Shown here in pieces: positions 30,980 to 39,235 of a DNA stretch of 64,000 nucleotides (position 1 is its first letter; each line of letters starts with the position of its first letter). This stretch comes from Chitinophagaceae bacterium (GTDB taxonomy: Bacteria; Bacteroidota; Bacteroidia; Chitinophagales; Chitinophagaceae): the NCBI GenBank assembly GCA_023229465.1, contig JALNZE010000010.1, positions 1 to 64,000 of the forward strand. Reading direction: 5' to 3'. The notes below the pieces were generated by a model. The model saw nothing but the letters and a program-made list of their open reading frames with translations, made no database searches and was not told the DNA's origin. Both the position numbers and the translations under genes were made by a program.

Positions 30980-31378
30980 AAAAATAGTTGAGTATAATTT
31001 TTGAATGCCGCATTTAAATGTCAGCTAACAATAAGAAAAGTATCCGCAAAGCCCCCATAGAGAGCCCCGCATACAATCTGCTTGCGGGGCATTGTGGTAT
31101 ACTTTTGTGTTGACCGACTTCGCCGTAACTCTGCTATTAGGGAGAAAGTATCAACCGGAACGCTTCTTCTTGTTATTTTTTAAGTTTGCTTTTTTTGCTC
31201 AGGCTGGTTTCAGAGAACCGTTTTTACGGTTTCCCTGTGATCGCCTCTTTAAAGTTAGTGTTTCACGTGTTTATTCCCCATTTTATTGATCATTTATTTT
31301 CGCCCGGATATAATTCTCACTATACATCCTTCAATGTTACCGCTGATTGCCCATAAAACAAATGCCTTTTAACCTTCA

Positions 31379-32563
31379 TTACCCATCATCCCCCTTTTTC
31401 CAGGGTTGATACACCATCAATAACTCCATGGTGTTTTTGTTACAGCAGGGGCACAGCGTTATATTTATCCCATACTGTTCTAACAGCCGCACCTGCATGG
31501 GTATTTTTACCAACCCCTTGTGTAAAGGCAGTTTCATTTTTGCAAGTACCGCATTAATACGGTTTCGCCTGTTCCTGTTAGCGAGGTAACCATACGTTCT
31601 TATTTTAGTAAACCCCTTTGGTAATATATGCTGTTCAAAACGACGGATAAACTCTTTACTGTCCAGTGTCATCTGCTTTTGTTTATTGCCATCCGCGTAA
31701 TCTTTATAGGCAAAGGCTACCGTATTCTCCTGCTCATTAACAGCGATGATCCTGTGGTTGCTGATGGCTACTTTATGGGTATACCTGCCTAAGTACTCAA
31801 TAACCCCATGTGGCCCTGCCAAAGGGGCTTTGGCATAAACAATCCAGTCTTTTTTATACAATATATCCAGCAACTGTTTGGCATCGGCTTTACCTGGCCC
31901 ACCGGCAGGCAGCGTTACTTCACCCGTGTCAATGAGGTGTTGCAATGCCTCCAAAAACTTCGCCCTGTAAACGATACTCATCGCTTTAACAGGAAACAAA
32001 AAGCGATAACTGTTTTTCTTAGCGTGCCTCCACTCAGCATCCCCCACAATACCCCCGCCACTTACAATACAATGTATGTGCGGATGGAAACTTAAAGACT
32101 GCCCCCAGGTATGCAGCACACTAATAATGCCCGGCAAAGCGCCCAGGTATTGGGGATCTTTGGCAAAACTGAGCAATGTTTGCGAAGAGGCTTCGAACAG
32201 TAGCTTATACAATAGTCTGCGGTGCCCCATAACAAGGCTGTTCAGCTCATGTGGTAGGGTAAATACTACATGGTAATATTTTACCGGTAACAGCTCCTGC
32301 ATACGCGCTTCTATCCATTCTTGTTTTTTCACAGCTCCGCAGTTCGGGCAATGCCTGTCCCTGCAACTATGGTATTGATATTTTATGTGTCCACAGTCAT
32401 CATCGCTGCAACGGTACACATGATAACCCATGGACGGGGTACGACAGGTTCTTAGCCGCTGTAATACCTTTTGAACATGAAGGTTTGTTGTATCACCGAA
32501 GGGCTGATGCTGTTTTTGCAGCACCTGCTGCAGGGTGGCCCGGGGCTTTGTATAGGATAACAT
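31379..32563 (-). CDS. IS91-family HUH transposase (copy C)
   Basis: A 394-aa transposase with the zinc-binding cysteine region CSDDDCGHIKYQYHSCRDRHC, the HUH motif HPHIHCIVSGGG and the tyrosine region EYLGRYTHKVAISN. It differs from the copy at 26312 by scattered substitutions and a three-residue deletion in the segment after GEVTLP. It has no internal stop. It lies downstream of the element's recombinase gene with a 23-base gap. Confidence 0.93.
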   Translation of the reverse strand: MLSYTKPRATLQQVLQKQHQPFGDTTNLHVQKVLQRLRTCRTPSMGYHVYRCSDDDCGHIKYQYHSCRDRHCPNCGAVKKQEWIEARMQELLPVKYYHVVFTLPHELNSLVMGHRRLLYKLLFEASSQTLLSFAKDPQYLGALPGIISVLHTWGQSLSFHPHIHCIVSGGGIVGDAEWRHAKKNSYRFLFPVKAMSIVYRAKFLEALQHLIDTGEVTLPAGGPGKADAKQLLDILYKKDWIVYAKAPLAGPHGVIEYLGRYTHKVAISNHRIIAVNEQENTVAFAYKDYADGNKQKQMTLDSKEFIRRFEQHILPKGFTKIRTYGYLANRNRRNRINAVLAKMKLPLHKGLVKIPMQVRLLEQYGINITLCPCCNKNTMELLMVYQPWKKGDDG

Positions 32564-32586
32564 ACGACCATCATTTGGTTTTTGTT

Positions 32587-33447
32587 TTAAAATGATGGTA
32601 GACTATCTGGTTGATTACCCTTCGGTAATGCATCGTATGGATTTACAATACCCTGTGTACGTTTGGCCGTCAGATGCATGTACAGCATGGTGGTTTGCAG
32701 GCTGCTGTGCCCTAATAATTCTTTTACGGTATGCAGATCAGTACCATTATCCACCAGGTGTGTGGCAAAACTGTGGCGTATGGTATGTACCGTATAATGT
32801 TTACTGTCAAGTCCTAATTTTATCAGCGCGTTTTGTACAGAGTGCTGTATCATGCGCATGCTAAGTGGCTTGCCGGGTGTTTGGCCATTGAACAAATATT
32901 CTTTGGGCCTGTATAAAGTGTAATAGGCTCTTAGCTCCAGTAATACCTGTTCAGATAAAATAGTGAACCTGTCTTTTGCTCCCTTACCCTGCACCACTTT
33001 AATGCGCATATTCGTACTGTCTATATCTACAATTTTTAATGCAGAGATCTCACTGAGCCGCATACCGGTACTGTACAACATCATAATAATGGTACGGTGC
33101 TTTACGTTTTTCACGCTGTCAATGAGCGTCTTAATCTCAGCGGCAGACATGACGGGAGGAAGTTTAGTGGATTTTCTTGGATAGATCAGCGTTGGAATTA
33201 CGTAAGGCCGTTTTAATACATACCTGAAAAAGAAAGAGATACTTTGTGCCGCCATCTTACATTTTACCCGGCTGCATCCAAGCGTGCGGGTCAGGTACAA
33301 CAGATACTGCATTATCATATCCTCAGAAAAATCGAGCGGACTACCCTCATCGAAATAAACAAAGAGGTAACGGAGCTCTGAGAGATAGGTACGAATCGTG
33401 TAAGGGCTGTAATGGCCCAGGGATAAAAATTGACTGGCTTTTTCCAA
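32587..33447 (-). CDS. Tyrosine recombinase of the IS91-like element (copy C)
   Basis: An integrase-fold protein of about 286 aa. The N-terminal SAM-like domain begins FLSLGHYSPYTIRTYLSEL. The catalytic domain shows Arg in STGMRLSEISAL, Lys in QGKGAKDR, HTIRHSFATHL, GHSSLQTTML and the Tyr nucleophile in MLYMHL, and ends IVNPYDAL. No ATG fits the N-terminus; the longest frame uses TTG at 33447, and homology continues upstream to about 33489. Some IS91-family elements carry such a recombinase, but its role in transposition is not settled. Confidence 0.88.
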   Translation of the reverse strand: MEKASQFLSLGHYSPYTIRTYLSELRYLFVYFDEGSPLDFSEDMIMQYLLYLTRTLGCSRVKCKMAAQSISFFFRYVLKRPYVIPTLIYPRKSTKLPPVMSAAEIKTLIDSVKNVKHRTIIMMLYSTGMRLSEISALKIVDIDSTNMRIKVVQGKGAKDRFTILSEQVLLELRAYYTLYRPKEYLFNGQTPGKPLSMRMIQHSVQNALIKLGLDSKHYTVHTIRHSFATHLVDNGTDLHTVKELLGHSSLQTTMLYMHLTAKRTQGIVNPYDALPKGNQPDSLPSF

Positions 33448-33571
33448 TGCCTCAATGGCTTGAGGACTTAGTGTTTTTTTTCCATGATCCTGAAGTTTTT
33501 AAAATGAAATAATACCTCCAAGATAACTATAGAACAAGCACTCAGCGCCGGATAGGCGATGTTGGTTCAAC

Positions 33572-33690
33572 ACGTAAATATAAGAAAGTTATACGCAATC
33601 AAACTTTCGTATTTTTTATTTGTTTATTGATAATCAGCCGATTAGAAATATTGTTGGAGACATAGAAACTTTCGCAAATACACCAGCCTA
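33572..33690. promoter_or_regulatory. Possible attI-like insertion segment next to the recombinase
   Basis: This non-coding stretch lies between the recombinase gene and the first cassette once the IS is removed. It contains the direct repeat AAACTTTCG at 33601-33609 and 33666-33674, and an inverted copy GAAAGTT at 33584-33590 that pairs with the first. In integrons, direct repeats and an inverted core next to the integrase gene form attI. The assignment rests on position and repeats only. Confidence 0.4.
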
Positions 33691-34941
33691 TTAAAGTTTT
33701 AAATCATCAAGTGGACTAATGATCTGTAAAATATCTCTATTAGTTACGTGCAAATAACGTAGCGTTGTTTTAATATCATTATGCCCCAATAATTTCATAA
33801 TAATGGTTACATCTGTTCCCTTATCCAGTAAATGTGTCGCAAAACTATGCCTCAAAGCATGTACACTACCTGGCTTAATAATTCCTGCTTTTTGTTTCGC
33901 CGCAGCTATTACTAACTGCATACTTCTGCTACTATACGGTTCACCACTAACCTGGCCCGCAAATAAAAATCCTGCCGGTTCGGGCTTATATTCTTTTATG
34001 TATTCCCGTAACATAACAAGCAATACCGGACTTAGGCCCGCCATTCGGTCTTTTTTGCCTTTTGCCCTTTCAATGAAGATACTCATTCTACTTGTGTCTA
34101 TATTGCAGGTCTTCATCGCCACTACTTCACTCACTCGTAAACCGGCGCTATACGCAAGCATCAACATGACTTTATGTTTTAAGTTTTCTGTTGCTTTGAT
34201 AATAGATATGATATCGTCCTGACTAAAAAAACGGGGCAATTGCAGCGGTTTCTTTGGCCGGGGTATTTCCCAAAAAAACTTTTCTCTCCGCAACACTTGC
34301 TCATAATAATATTTTATGGCATTAATACGGCTATGCATTGTGTTTTCAGATAACTGCAGCCTTTCAAAACAATATACAAAATAGCGCTTGAGATGCCCAG
34401 GTTGTAAATCATCGGCCGGCACATTACCAAGCAATCCCAATAGTTGGGCAATCTCATGTAGATAGGTTTTAATAGTAGATAGACTATAAGCTTTTAGTGT
34501 CAGATGCTGGTGCATGGCAGAAATAATATGGGCATTAACAGAACAAATTTTATCTCCCTTATAATGAGATGCCCGCTTTTTTTGACCGGTAACATCAATT
34601 TCAGTGCGGGTTTGTTTAATTATTTGTTCGGATGATTTTACTATTGGCAACCATTGTTGTAAAGCCGCATCTTGCTTCAACACTTCTGCACTTCTTTTCC
34701 TTCTATCGCAAAGGTATTGATATAGCGCCGCTTGTTGTATTTCCGCCTTCCCTTTCAACGCTAATACTATCTTTTGATAATTTTCTTTACTCAGCGGTAC
34801 ATACCAACATTCATTGGTTCTACTCCATTTTGCACCTGCTTCTTTATTAAGCAATTTATTCAATCCAGTATCTATGGTATAATAAATACCTATACACTCC
34901 TCACCCCGATGGTGAAAGGGCTTTAATACAATCGTTTGCAT
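33691..34941 (-). CDS. Tyrosine recombinase, candidate cassette integrase
   Basis: A 416-aa site-specific recombinase. Residues 1-65 form a small extra domain (KPFHHRGEECIGIYY, KWSRTNECWYVPLSKENY) known to me from Bacteroidota integrases. The SAM-like core-binding domain covers about 135-225. The catalytic domain covers 236-416 with Arg269 (AGLRVSE), Lys near 294, His361 and Arg364 (HALRHSF), His387 (LLGHND) and Tyr396 (LRYLHV). The end, ISPLDDL, resembles the SPLD end of IntI proteins, but the IntI-specific insertion before the HxxR motif is not visible. It stands at the upstream edge of the cassette array, in the same orientation as the cassettes. It might instead be an unrelated XerC/D-like integrase. 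Confidence 0.88.
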   Translation of the reverse strand: MQTIVLKPFHHRGEECIGIYYTIDTGLNKLLNKEAGAKWSRTNECWYVPLSKENYQKIVLALKGKAEIQQAALYQYLCDRRKRSAEVLKQDAALQQWLPIVKSSEQIIKQTRTEIDVTGQKKRASHYKGDKICSVNAHIISAMHQHLTLKAYSLSTIKTYLHEIAQLLGLLGNVPADDLQPGHLKRYFVYCFERLQLSENTMHSRINAIKYYYEQVLRREKFFWEIPRPKKPLQLPRFFSQDDIISIIKATENLKHKVMLMLAYSAGLRVSEVVAMKTCNIDTSRMSIFIERAKGKKDRMAGLSPVLLVMLREYIKEYKPEPAGFLFAGQVSGEPYSSRSMQLVIAAAKQKAGIIKPGSVHALRHSFATHLLDKGTDVTIIMKLLGHNDIKTTLRYLHVTNRDILQIISPLDDLKL

Positions 34942-35066
34942 AACAACAGTGTTTAAGATAATGATATCTCAGGGGGTTACTGTTGATACTGCTCAGTGGC
35001 TTCATAAGATGAAACAATTTCCCATCAACAAATAGTTGCGCGCTATGATAAAAGCAGCTTTACAAC

Positions 35067-35333
35067 TTAGGGGAAAACCTTATAAATGTCTTTTCTGTAA
35101 ACAAATCTTGCTAACTGAAGTGTTGCATTTTCGAAGAAAAATCACAACCGATAATCTCCTACCCTGGTCCTGTAGGCAGACTTATGACCCTTCAGCTTTT
35201 TTGTGTTTGGAATTTCATCAAGTGAACTGACAATCTCCATCAACTCTATAACTTTTAACAGATTTGCCTTAACTGATTTGGGTCTAAGATTATCAAGGTC
35301 TTTAGAAAATTTCTTAAAAAACTCAACTTTCAT
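35067..35333 (-). pseudogene. RelE-like toxin gene with an in-frame stop
   Basis: The frame reads MKVEFFKKFSKDLDNLRPKS and continues to RTRVGDYRL, where a TGA interrupts it. The same frame then continues with FFFENATLQLARFVYRKDIYKVFP and a stop at 35067-35069, exactly how RelE-type toxins end. The normal residue at the stop is a Gly, so one base change (GGA to TGA) has silenced the toxin. The antitoxin gene upstream overlaps it by one base and is intact. Confidence 0.8.
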
Positions 35334-35530
35334 TATGAGTTAAGTTTTTTAAGTATTTCCGAACGGCTGGCTTTTTTGGACTTGTCAATATTATGCATCA
35401 TTTTGGCAAGGCCAATATCCTCTAATTCTTCTTTTGATAAAGAAGACATTCCTACACCAAGTTTGGTAAGCAAGTCAGATAAAAACTTATATTCATTGTC
35501 ACTTTTGGGGGTGATAACTAACGCTTTCAT
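35333..35530 (-). CDS. Antitoxin of the silenced RelE-like toxin
   Basis: A 65-aa protein (MKALVITPKSDNEYKFLSDLL, then KASRSEILKKLNS at the end) of the small antitoxin type often found before RelE toxins in Bacteroidota. The longer frame to 35635 lacks a credible start, and the ATG at 35530 fits. It overlaps the dead toxin by one base. Without a toxin it may persist as an orphan that guards against related toxins. Confidence 0.72.
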   Translation of the reverse strand: MKALVITPKSDNEYKFLSDLLTKLGVGMSSLSKEELEDIGLAKMMHNIDKSKKASRSEILKKLNS

Positions 35531-35728
35531 GGCATCAAAATACAAAAAAATATTCACAGTGCACAACAATAACTTCACTTCGCCACTTGGGCACACCCTT
35601 TTGCAGGCAAGGAGGGGAAATATTGATTTGATCAACTCATATTCCCGTCTTACTATAACTTGAGGAATTGATGCAATTCATTACATTAATTGGACTTTAT
35701 TTAATTTTTAAGCATTTACTTTTACACC

Positions 35729-36313
35729 ATGACCCCCTTCAACACCCTGCAATCCATCATTCAAAACAGGCGCAGCACCAAACCGTCTGATATGAATGGT
35801 AAAAAAATAGACAATACCCTTATTCACCGGTTACTGCAGGCCGCCGATTGGGCGCCCACTCATGGACGTACAGAACCCTGGCGCTTTATCGTTTATGAAA
35901 ATAAAGCCAAACAGGATTTTTGCGCCGGCCATGCCAACTTATATAAAACACATACGGCTCCTGAAAATTTTAACCAGGGTAAATACGATAAAATTCTTCA
36001 CCAGGCAGATACCGTCTCTCATATTATGCTGGTTTACCTGGAGCGTACCCAAAACAATAGCATACCCGCACTGGAAGAAATTGCCGCGGTAGCCGCCGCC
36101 ACCCAAAATATACTATTAGCGGCCGAAGCGCTTACTATTGCCGCACTATGGAGCACCGGCGGCATGACACACCATCCCTCCCTTAAAAATTTTCTTGCAC
36201 TGAAAGAAGCGGATGTTGTAATGGGACTGATTTACCTGGGCTACACAGACATCCCCGCAAAAGAGGGCAGGCGGAGTATTCCGCTGGAAGATAAAGTTAG
36301 CTGGAGATCTTGA
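35729..36313 (+). CDS. Nitroreductase family protein
   Basis: A 194-aa FMN-dependent oxidoreductase. The N-terminal IIQNRRSTKPSDMNGKKID carries the FMN phosphate-binding Arg pair, followed by DWAPTHGRTEPWRFIVY, typical of the YdjA-like branch. AALWSTGGMTHHPSL and VVMGLIYLGYTD form the rest of the flavin site. It may reduce nitro or quinone compounds. It marks the beginning of the core-genome part of the window. Confidence 0.9.
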   Translation: MTPFNTLQSIIQNRRSTKPSDMNGKKIDNTLIHRLLQAADWAPTHGRTEPWRFIVYENKAKQDFCAGHANLYKTHTAPENFNQGKYDKILHQADTVSHIMLVYLERTQNNSIPALEEIAAVAAATQNILLAAEALTIAALWSTGGMTHHPSLKNFLALKEADVVMGLIYLGYTDIPAKEGRRSIPLEDKVSWRS

Positions 36314-36372
36314 GAGGGCACAGAGGTAAGGAGTTTCACAGAGGGTTTATCTCACGACTGACGTCTCACGTA
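36312..36372. repeat. Intergenic repeat, copy 1
   Basis: A stretch of about 58 bases (GGAGTTTCACAGAGGGTTTAT, ending GACGTCTCACG) that recurs at 37931-37990 with about 85 percent identity. It lies between the nitroreductase and guanylate kinase genes and has no coding potential. Confidence 0.65.
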
Positions 36373-36404
36373 ATTATTGTTTCTTTGCTAAAAATTAAAC
36401 GTTC

Positions 36405-36983
36405 ATGCCATCATCGCACAGAAAGCTAATTATACTCACTGCTCCATCGGGTTCGGGTAAAACGTCTATTACCCACTTCCTCGTCAATAAATATCCCAAA
36501 CTTTCCTTTTCAATTTCTGCCGCTACCCGTTTGCCCAGGGGCAGGGAACAAAATGGCGTGGACTATTATTTTATGAGCGTGGCAGAGTTCAGAAAGCGGA
36601 TAGACGCGAATGCTTTTGTTGAATGGGAAATGGTGTACGAAGGCAAATACTACGGCACACTAAAAAGCGAACTGGAAAGGATCTGGAATATGGGCAAGAT
36701 ACCCATGCTGGATATTGATGTGAAAGGGGCCATTCATGTGCAACAACAATTCGCGGGCGATTGCCTGTCTGTATTTATACAACCCCCTTCCGTAGCGGAA
36801 CTCAGGCGCAGACTGGAGAGCCGCGGCACCGAAACACCCGAAAGTTTAAACACCAGGGTAAACAAAGCCAGTTATGAAATGTCGTTCAACCATCATTTCA
36901 CCAAAACCATTCTGAATGATGACCTGGAAAAAGCCTGCAAAGAAACCGAAACTGTGATCAGCGATTTTTTGGGATGGAACTGA
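36405..36983 (+). CDS. gmk: Guanylate kinase
   Basis: A 192-aa enzyme that phosphorylates GMP to GDP. The P-loop is APSGSGKTS near residues 11-19. The GMP-binding region has RLPRGREQNGVDYYFMS, and the GTLKSELE and LDIDVKGA segments are canonical. The length and start are those of the family. It is followed after 48 bases by an SDR gene on the same strand. Confidence 0.97.
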   Translation: MPSSHRKLIILTAPSGSGKTSITHFLVNKYPKLSFSISAATRLPRGREQNGVDYYFMSVAEFRKRIDANAFVEWEMVYEGKYYGTLKSELERIWNMGKIPMLDIDVKGAIHVQQQFAGDCLSVFIQPPSVAELRRRLESRGTETPESLNTRVNKASYEMSFNHHFTKTILNDDLEKACKETETVISDFLGWN

Positions 36984-37031
36984 TTGAGATAGCCCTTACA
37001 TCCCGTACATTTATCTTCTAACCATTCATGT

Positions 37032-37850
37032 ATGCCATTTACAAACAGAACCGTATTGATTACCGGCGCCAGTCGCGGTATAGGCAAAGCCATGGCCCTG
37101 CGCCTGGCCAGGGAAGGCGCCAATATTGTAATTGCCGCCAAAAGCATTGAAGAAGACCCCCGATTGGGTGGCACCATCTTCTCTGCCGCGCGGGAAGTAG
37201 AAGCGGCCGGCGGTAAAGCACTGGCCATGCAGGTTGATATACGGCATGAAGAACAGATACTGGCCGCTGTGCAGCAGGCGGTTGCTACATTTGGTGGGAT
37301 TGATGTTGTGATCAACAATGCATCCGCCATTCAACTTACACCCACCGAACAAACAGAATCGAAACGCTTCGACCTGATGCAGAGCATCAATGTACGTGGT
37401 ACTTTTTTGGTGGTGAAACACTGCCTGCCTTACCTCAGAAAAGGTAAGAACCCTCATATACTTACCCTGTCGCCTCCCGTAAATATGCACCCTAAATGGT
37501 TGGGCGGACATATTGCCTATACCATTACCAAATACAGCATGAGCATGCTCGCATTGGGATGGGCCGCGGAATTTAAAGGGGCAGGGATTGCCTCAAACGC
37601 TTTGTGGCCGCGAACTACCATTGATACCGCTGCCGTAAGAAATTTATTAGGTGGCGAGGCCCTGGCTAAAATGAGCCGCACTCCGGATATTATTGCCGAT
37701 GCTGCCTATTATATTCTGCGCAAACCCGCCGCTCAATGCAGTGGTAATACTTTTATTGATGAAGAAGTAATGGCGGCGGAAGGTATTACCGATTTGGATA
37801 AATACTCTGTAGTACCGGGCGCGGAACTGTACCGCGACCTTTTTGTTTAA
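37032..37850 (+). CDS. SDR family oxidoreductase (HSDL2-like)
   Basis: A 272-aa short-chain dehydrogenase. The cofactor loop is TGASRGIGKAM at residues 10-20, with NNAS later. The segment LTLSPPVNMHPKWLGGHIAYTITKYSMSM contains the Tyr-xxx-Lys pair (YTITK), while the catalytic Ser position is modified (LSPP), as in hydroxysteroid-dehydrogenase-like 2 proteins. The substrate is unknown. Confidence 0.88.
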   Translation: MPFTNRTVLITGASRGIGKAMALRLAREGANIVIAAKSIEEDPRLGGTIFSAAREVEAAGGKALAMQVDIRHEEQILAAVQQAVATFGGIDVVINNASAIQLTPTEQTESKRFDLMQSINVRGTFLVVKHCLPYLRKGKNPHILTLSPPVNMHPKWLGGHIAYTITKYSMSMLALGWAAEFKGAGIASNALWPRTTIDTAAVRNLLGGEALAKMSRTPDIIADAAYYILRKPAAQCSGNTFIDEEVMAAEGITDLDKYSVVPGAELYRDLFV

Positions 37851-37892
37851 CTATTAATTTTATTTGCAGAAAACCCTTCGTGTTACTTTGTG

Positions 37893-37932
37893 CCTTAGTG
37901 TCTTCGTGGCAAAGATTTTTTAGGCACTAAGG
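37893..37932. terminator. Inverted repeat between convergent genes
   Basis: CCTTAGTG (37893-37900) and CACTAAGG (37925-37932) form an 8-bp stem with a T-rich loop, between the converging SDR and transporter genes. It belongs to the widespread CTTCGTG-type intergenic repeat and may serve as a bidirectional terminator. Confidence 0.4.
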
Positions 37933-37990
37933 GGGGGGCACGGAGGCAAGGAGTTTCACAGAGGGTTTATCTGTCGACTCACGTCTCACG
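37931..37990. repeat. Intergenic repeat, copy 2
   Basis: The second copy of the repeat at 36312 (AAGGAGTTTCACAGAGGGTT and ACTCACGTCTCACG). It overlaps the last codons of the transporter gene, which ends in the repeat. Confidence 0.65.
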
Positions 37991-39229
37991 ATTAACTACC
38001 CTCCGGTACACGCTCATATCAATCGCCTTCTCGCTCTTGGCGATGATAACGGTGGCGATAGTATTGCCGATCATATTGGTAAGGGCCCTTCCTTCACTCA
38101 TAAATCTATCCACCCCAATTAATAAAGCAAGCCCTTCTAACGGAATTACTTTTAAAATAGTAAGCGTAGAGGTTAATACAATGAAGCCGCTGCCTGTTAC
38201 CCCCGCGGCCCCTTTACTGGTAATAAGAAGTATTCCGATGATGGTTAATTGCTGCGTAAGCGACAGATCAATATCAAAAACCTGTGCCAGAAAGATAGTG
38301 GCCATGCTTAAATAAATAGTGGTGCCATCCAGGTTAAAACTATAGCCGGTGGGTATAATCAGGCCTACCACCGTTTTTTCACATCCTGCCGCTTCCAGTT
38401 TTTCCATGAGATTGGGTAATACAGCTTCGCTGCTGCTGGCGCCCAGCACAATCAATAATTCTTCTTTTATGTACACTAATAATTTCCAGATATTAAAACC
38501 ATAATATCGCCCGATAAGGTTCAACACCACAAAAATGAATAGAAAAGAAGTGATATAATAGGCAAGCAGCAGTTTACCCAATAACACCAGGCTTCCGAAT
38601 CCGAATTTTCCGATGGTATAGGCCATACCGCCAAAAGCGCCGATAGGACTAAACTTCATCACTATATGAATTACATTAAAAAAGGCCTTGTTCAGATTCT
38701 CAAAAACCGAAATGAGTTTGGCTCCGCCCGTTCCCATTTTGGTAATGGCCACACTAAATAATACGCCAAAGAAAAGCACTTGTAAAAGATCGCCTTTGGC
38801 AAATGAATCCATGATATTGGTGGGAATGATATGCGAAAAGAACTCACCCCAGTTCATTTCTTTCGCGGCGTTAGTGTACTTGTCTAAATTTTCATTGGGC
38901 AAACGGTTGGTAGCAATACCGGCGCCCGGTTTGATAACATTAGCCACCACAAGGCCAAGGATTAAAGCAAAAGTAGTCACTACTTCAAAATAGAGCAACC
39001 CCTTACCGCCCACCCTGCCTACTTTTTTTAAACTGCCCGCACCGGTAATACCCAGCACGATGGTTAAAAAGATCACCGGTGTAATCACCATCTTGATCAT
39101 GTTAATGAAGCCTTCACTGATTAGTTTGGCGGTGGGGGCAAAGGAAGGAAAAAGCCAGCCGGTAACAATACCCGCTGTAATACCAATGATCACCTGTACG
39201 TATAAAACTTTGAGATATTTCATTGGCAT
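37979..39229 (-). CDS. Dicarboxylate/glutamate:cation symporter (DAACS family)
   Basis: A 416-aa membrane transporter with eight helices and two re-entrant hairpins. Hairpin 1 has the serine-rich ASSSEAVLPNLMEKLE, and the conserved PTGYSFNLDGTTIYLSMA and SKGAAGVTGSGFIVL segments bind substrate and cations. It would import glutamate, aspartate or C4 dicarboxylates with H+ or Na+. The start may be Met3 (39223). It follows lysS on the same strand after six bases, so both may be cotranscribed. Its last codons lie in an intergenic repeat. Confidence 0.93.
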   Translation of the reverse strand: MPMKYLKVLYVQVIIGITAGIVTGWLFPSFAPTAKLISEGFINMIKMVITPVIFLTIVLGITGAGSLKKVGRVGGKGLLYFEVVTTFALILGLVVANVIKPGAGIATNRLPNENLDKYTNAAKEMNWGEFFSHIIPTNIMDSFAKGDLLQVLFFGVLFSVAITKMGTGGAKLISVFENLNKAFFNVIHIVMKFSPIGAFGGMAYTIGKFGFGSLVLLGKLLLAYYITSFLFIFVVLNLIGRYYGFNIWKLLVYIKEELLIVLGASSSEAVLPNLMEKLEAAGCEKTVVGLIIPTGYSFNLDGTTIYLSMATIFLAQVFDIDLSLTQQLTIIGILLITSKGAAGVTGSGFIVLTSTLTILKVIPLEGLALLIGVDRFMSEGRALTNMIGNTIATVIIAKSEKAIDMSVYRRVVNRET

Positions 39230-39235
39230 TTTTTA

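Larger units (their letters stand above)
31030..33571 (-). mobile_element. IS91-like element, copy C
   Basis: An element of about 2.54 kb with the same ends and gene order as copy B and high identity to it. The terminal hairpin starts at 31030 and abuts the core GTCAGCTAAC of the 141-aa cassette. The other end reads GATGTTGGTTCAAC at 33558-33571 and is followed directly by the segment that precedes the 416-aa recombinase gene. Both genes of this copy look intact, so it may be the active one. Confidence 0.87.

Noticed and set aside
35067..35333. Selenocysteine or readthrough at the TGA of the RelE-like gene
   Set aside because: The position normally holds Gly, no SECIS-like hairpin was seen and RelE toxins have no selenocysteine; a nonsense mutation is simpler.
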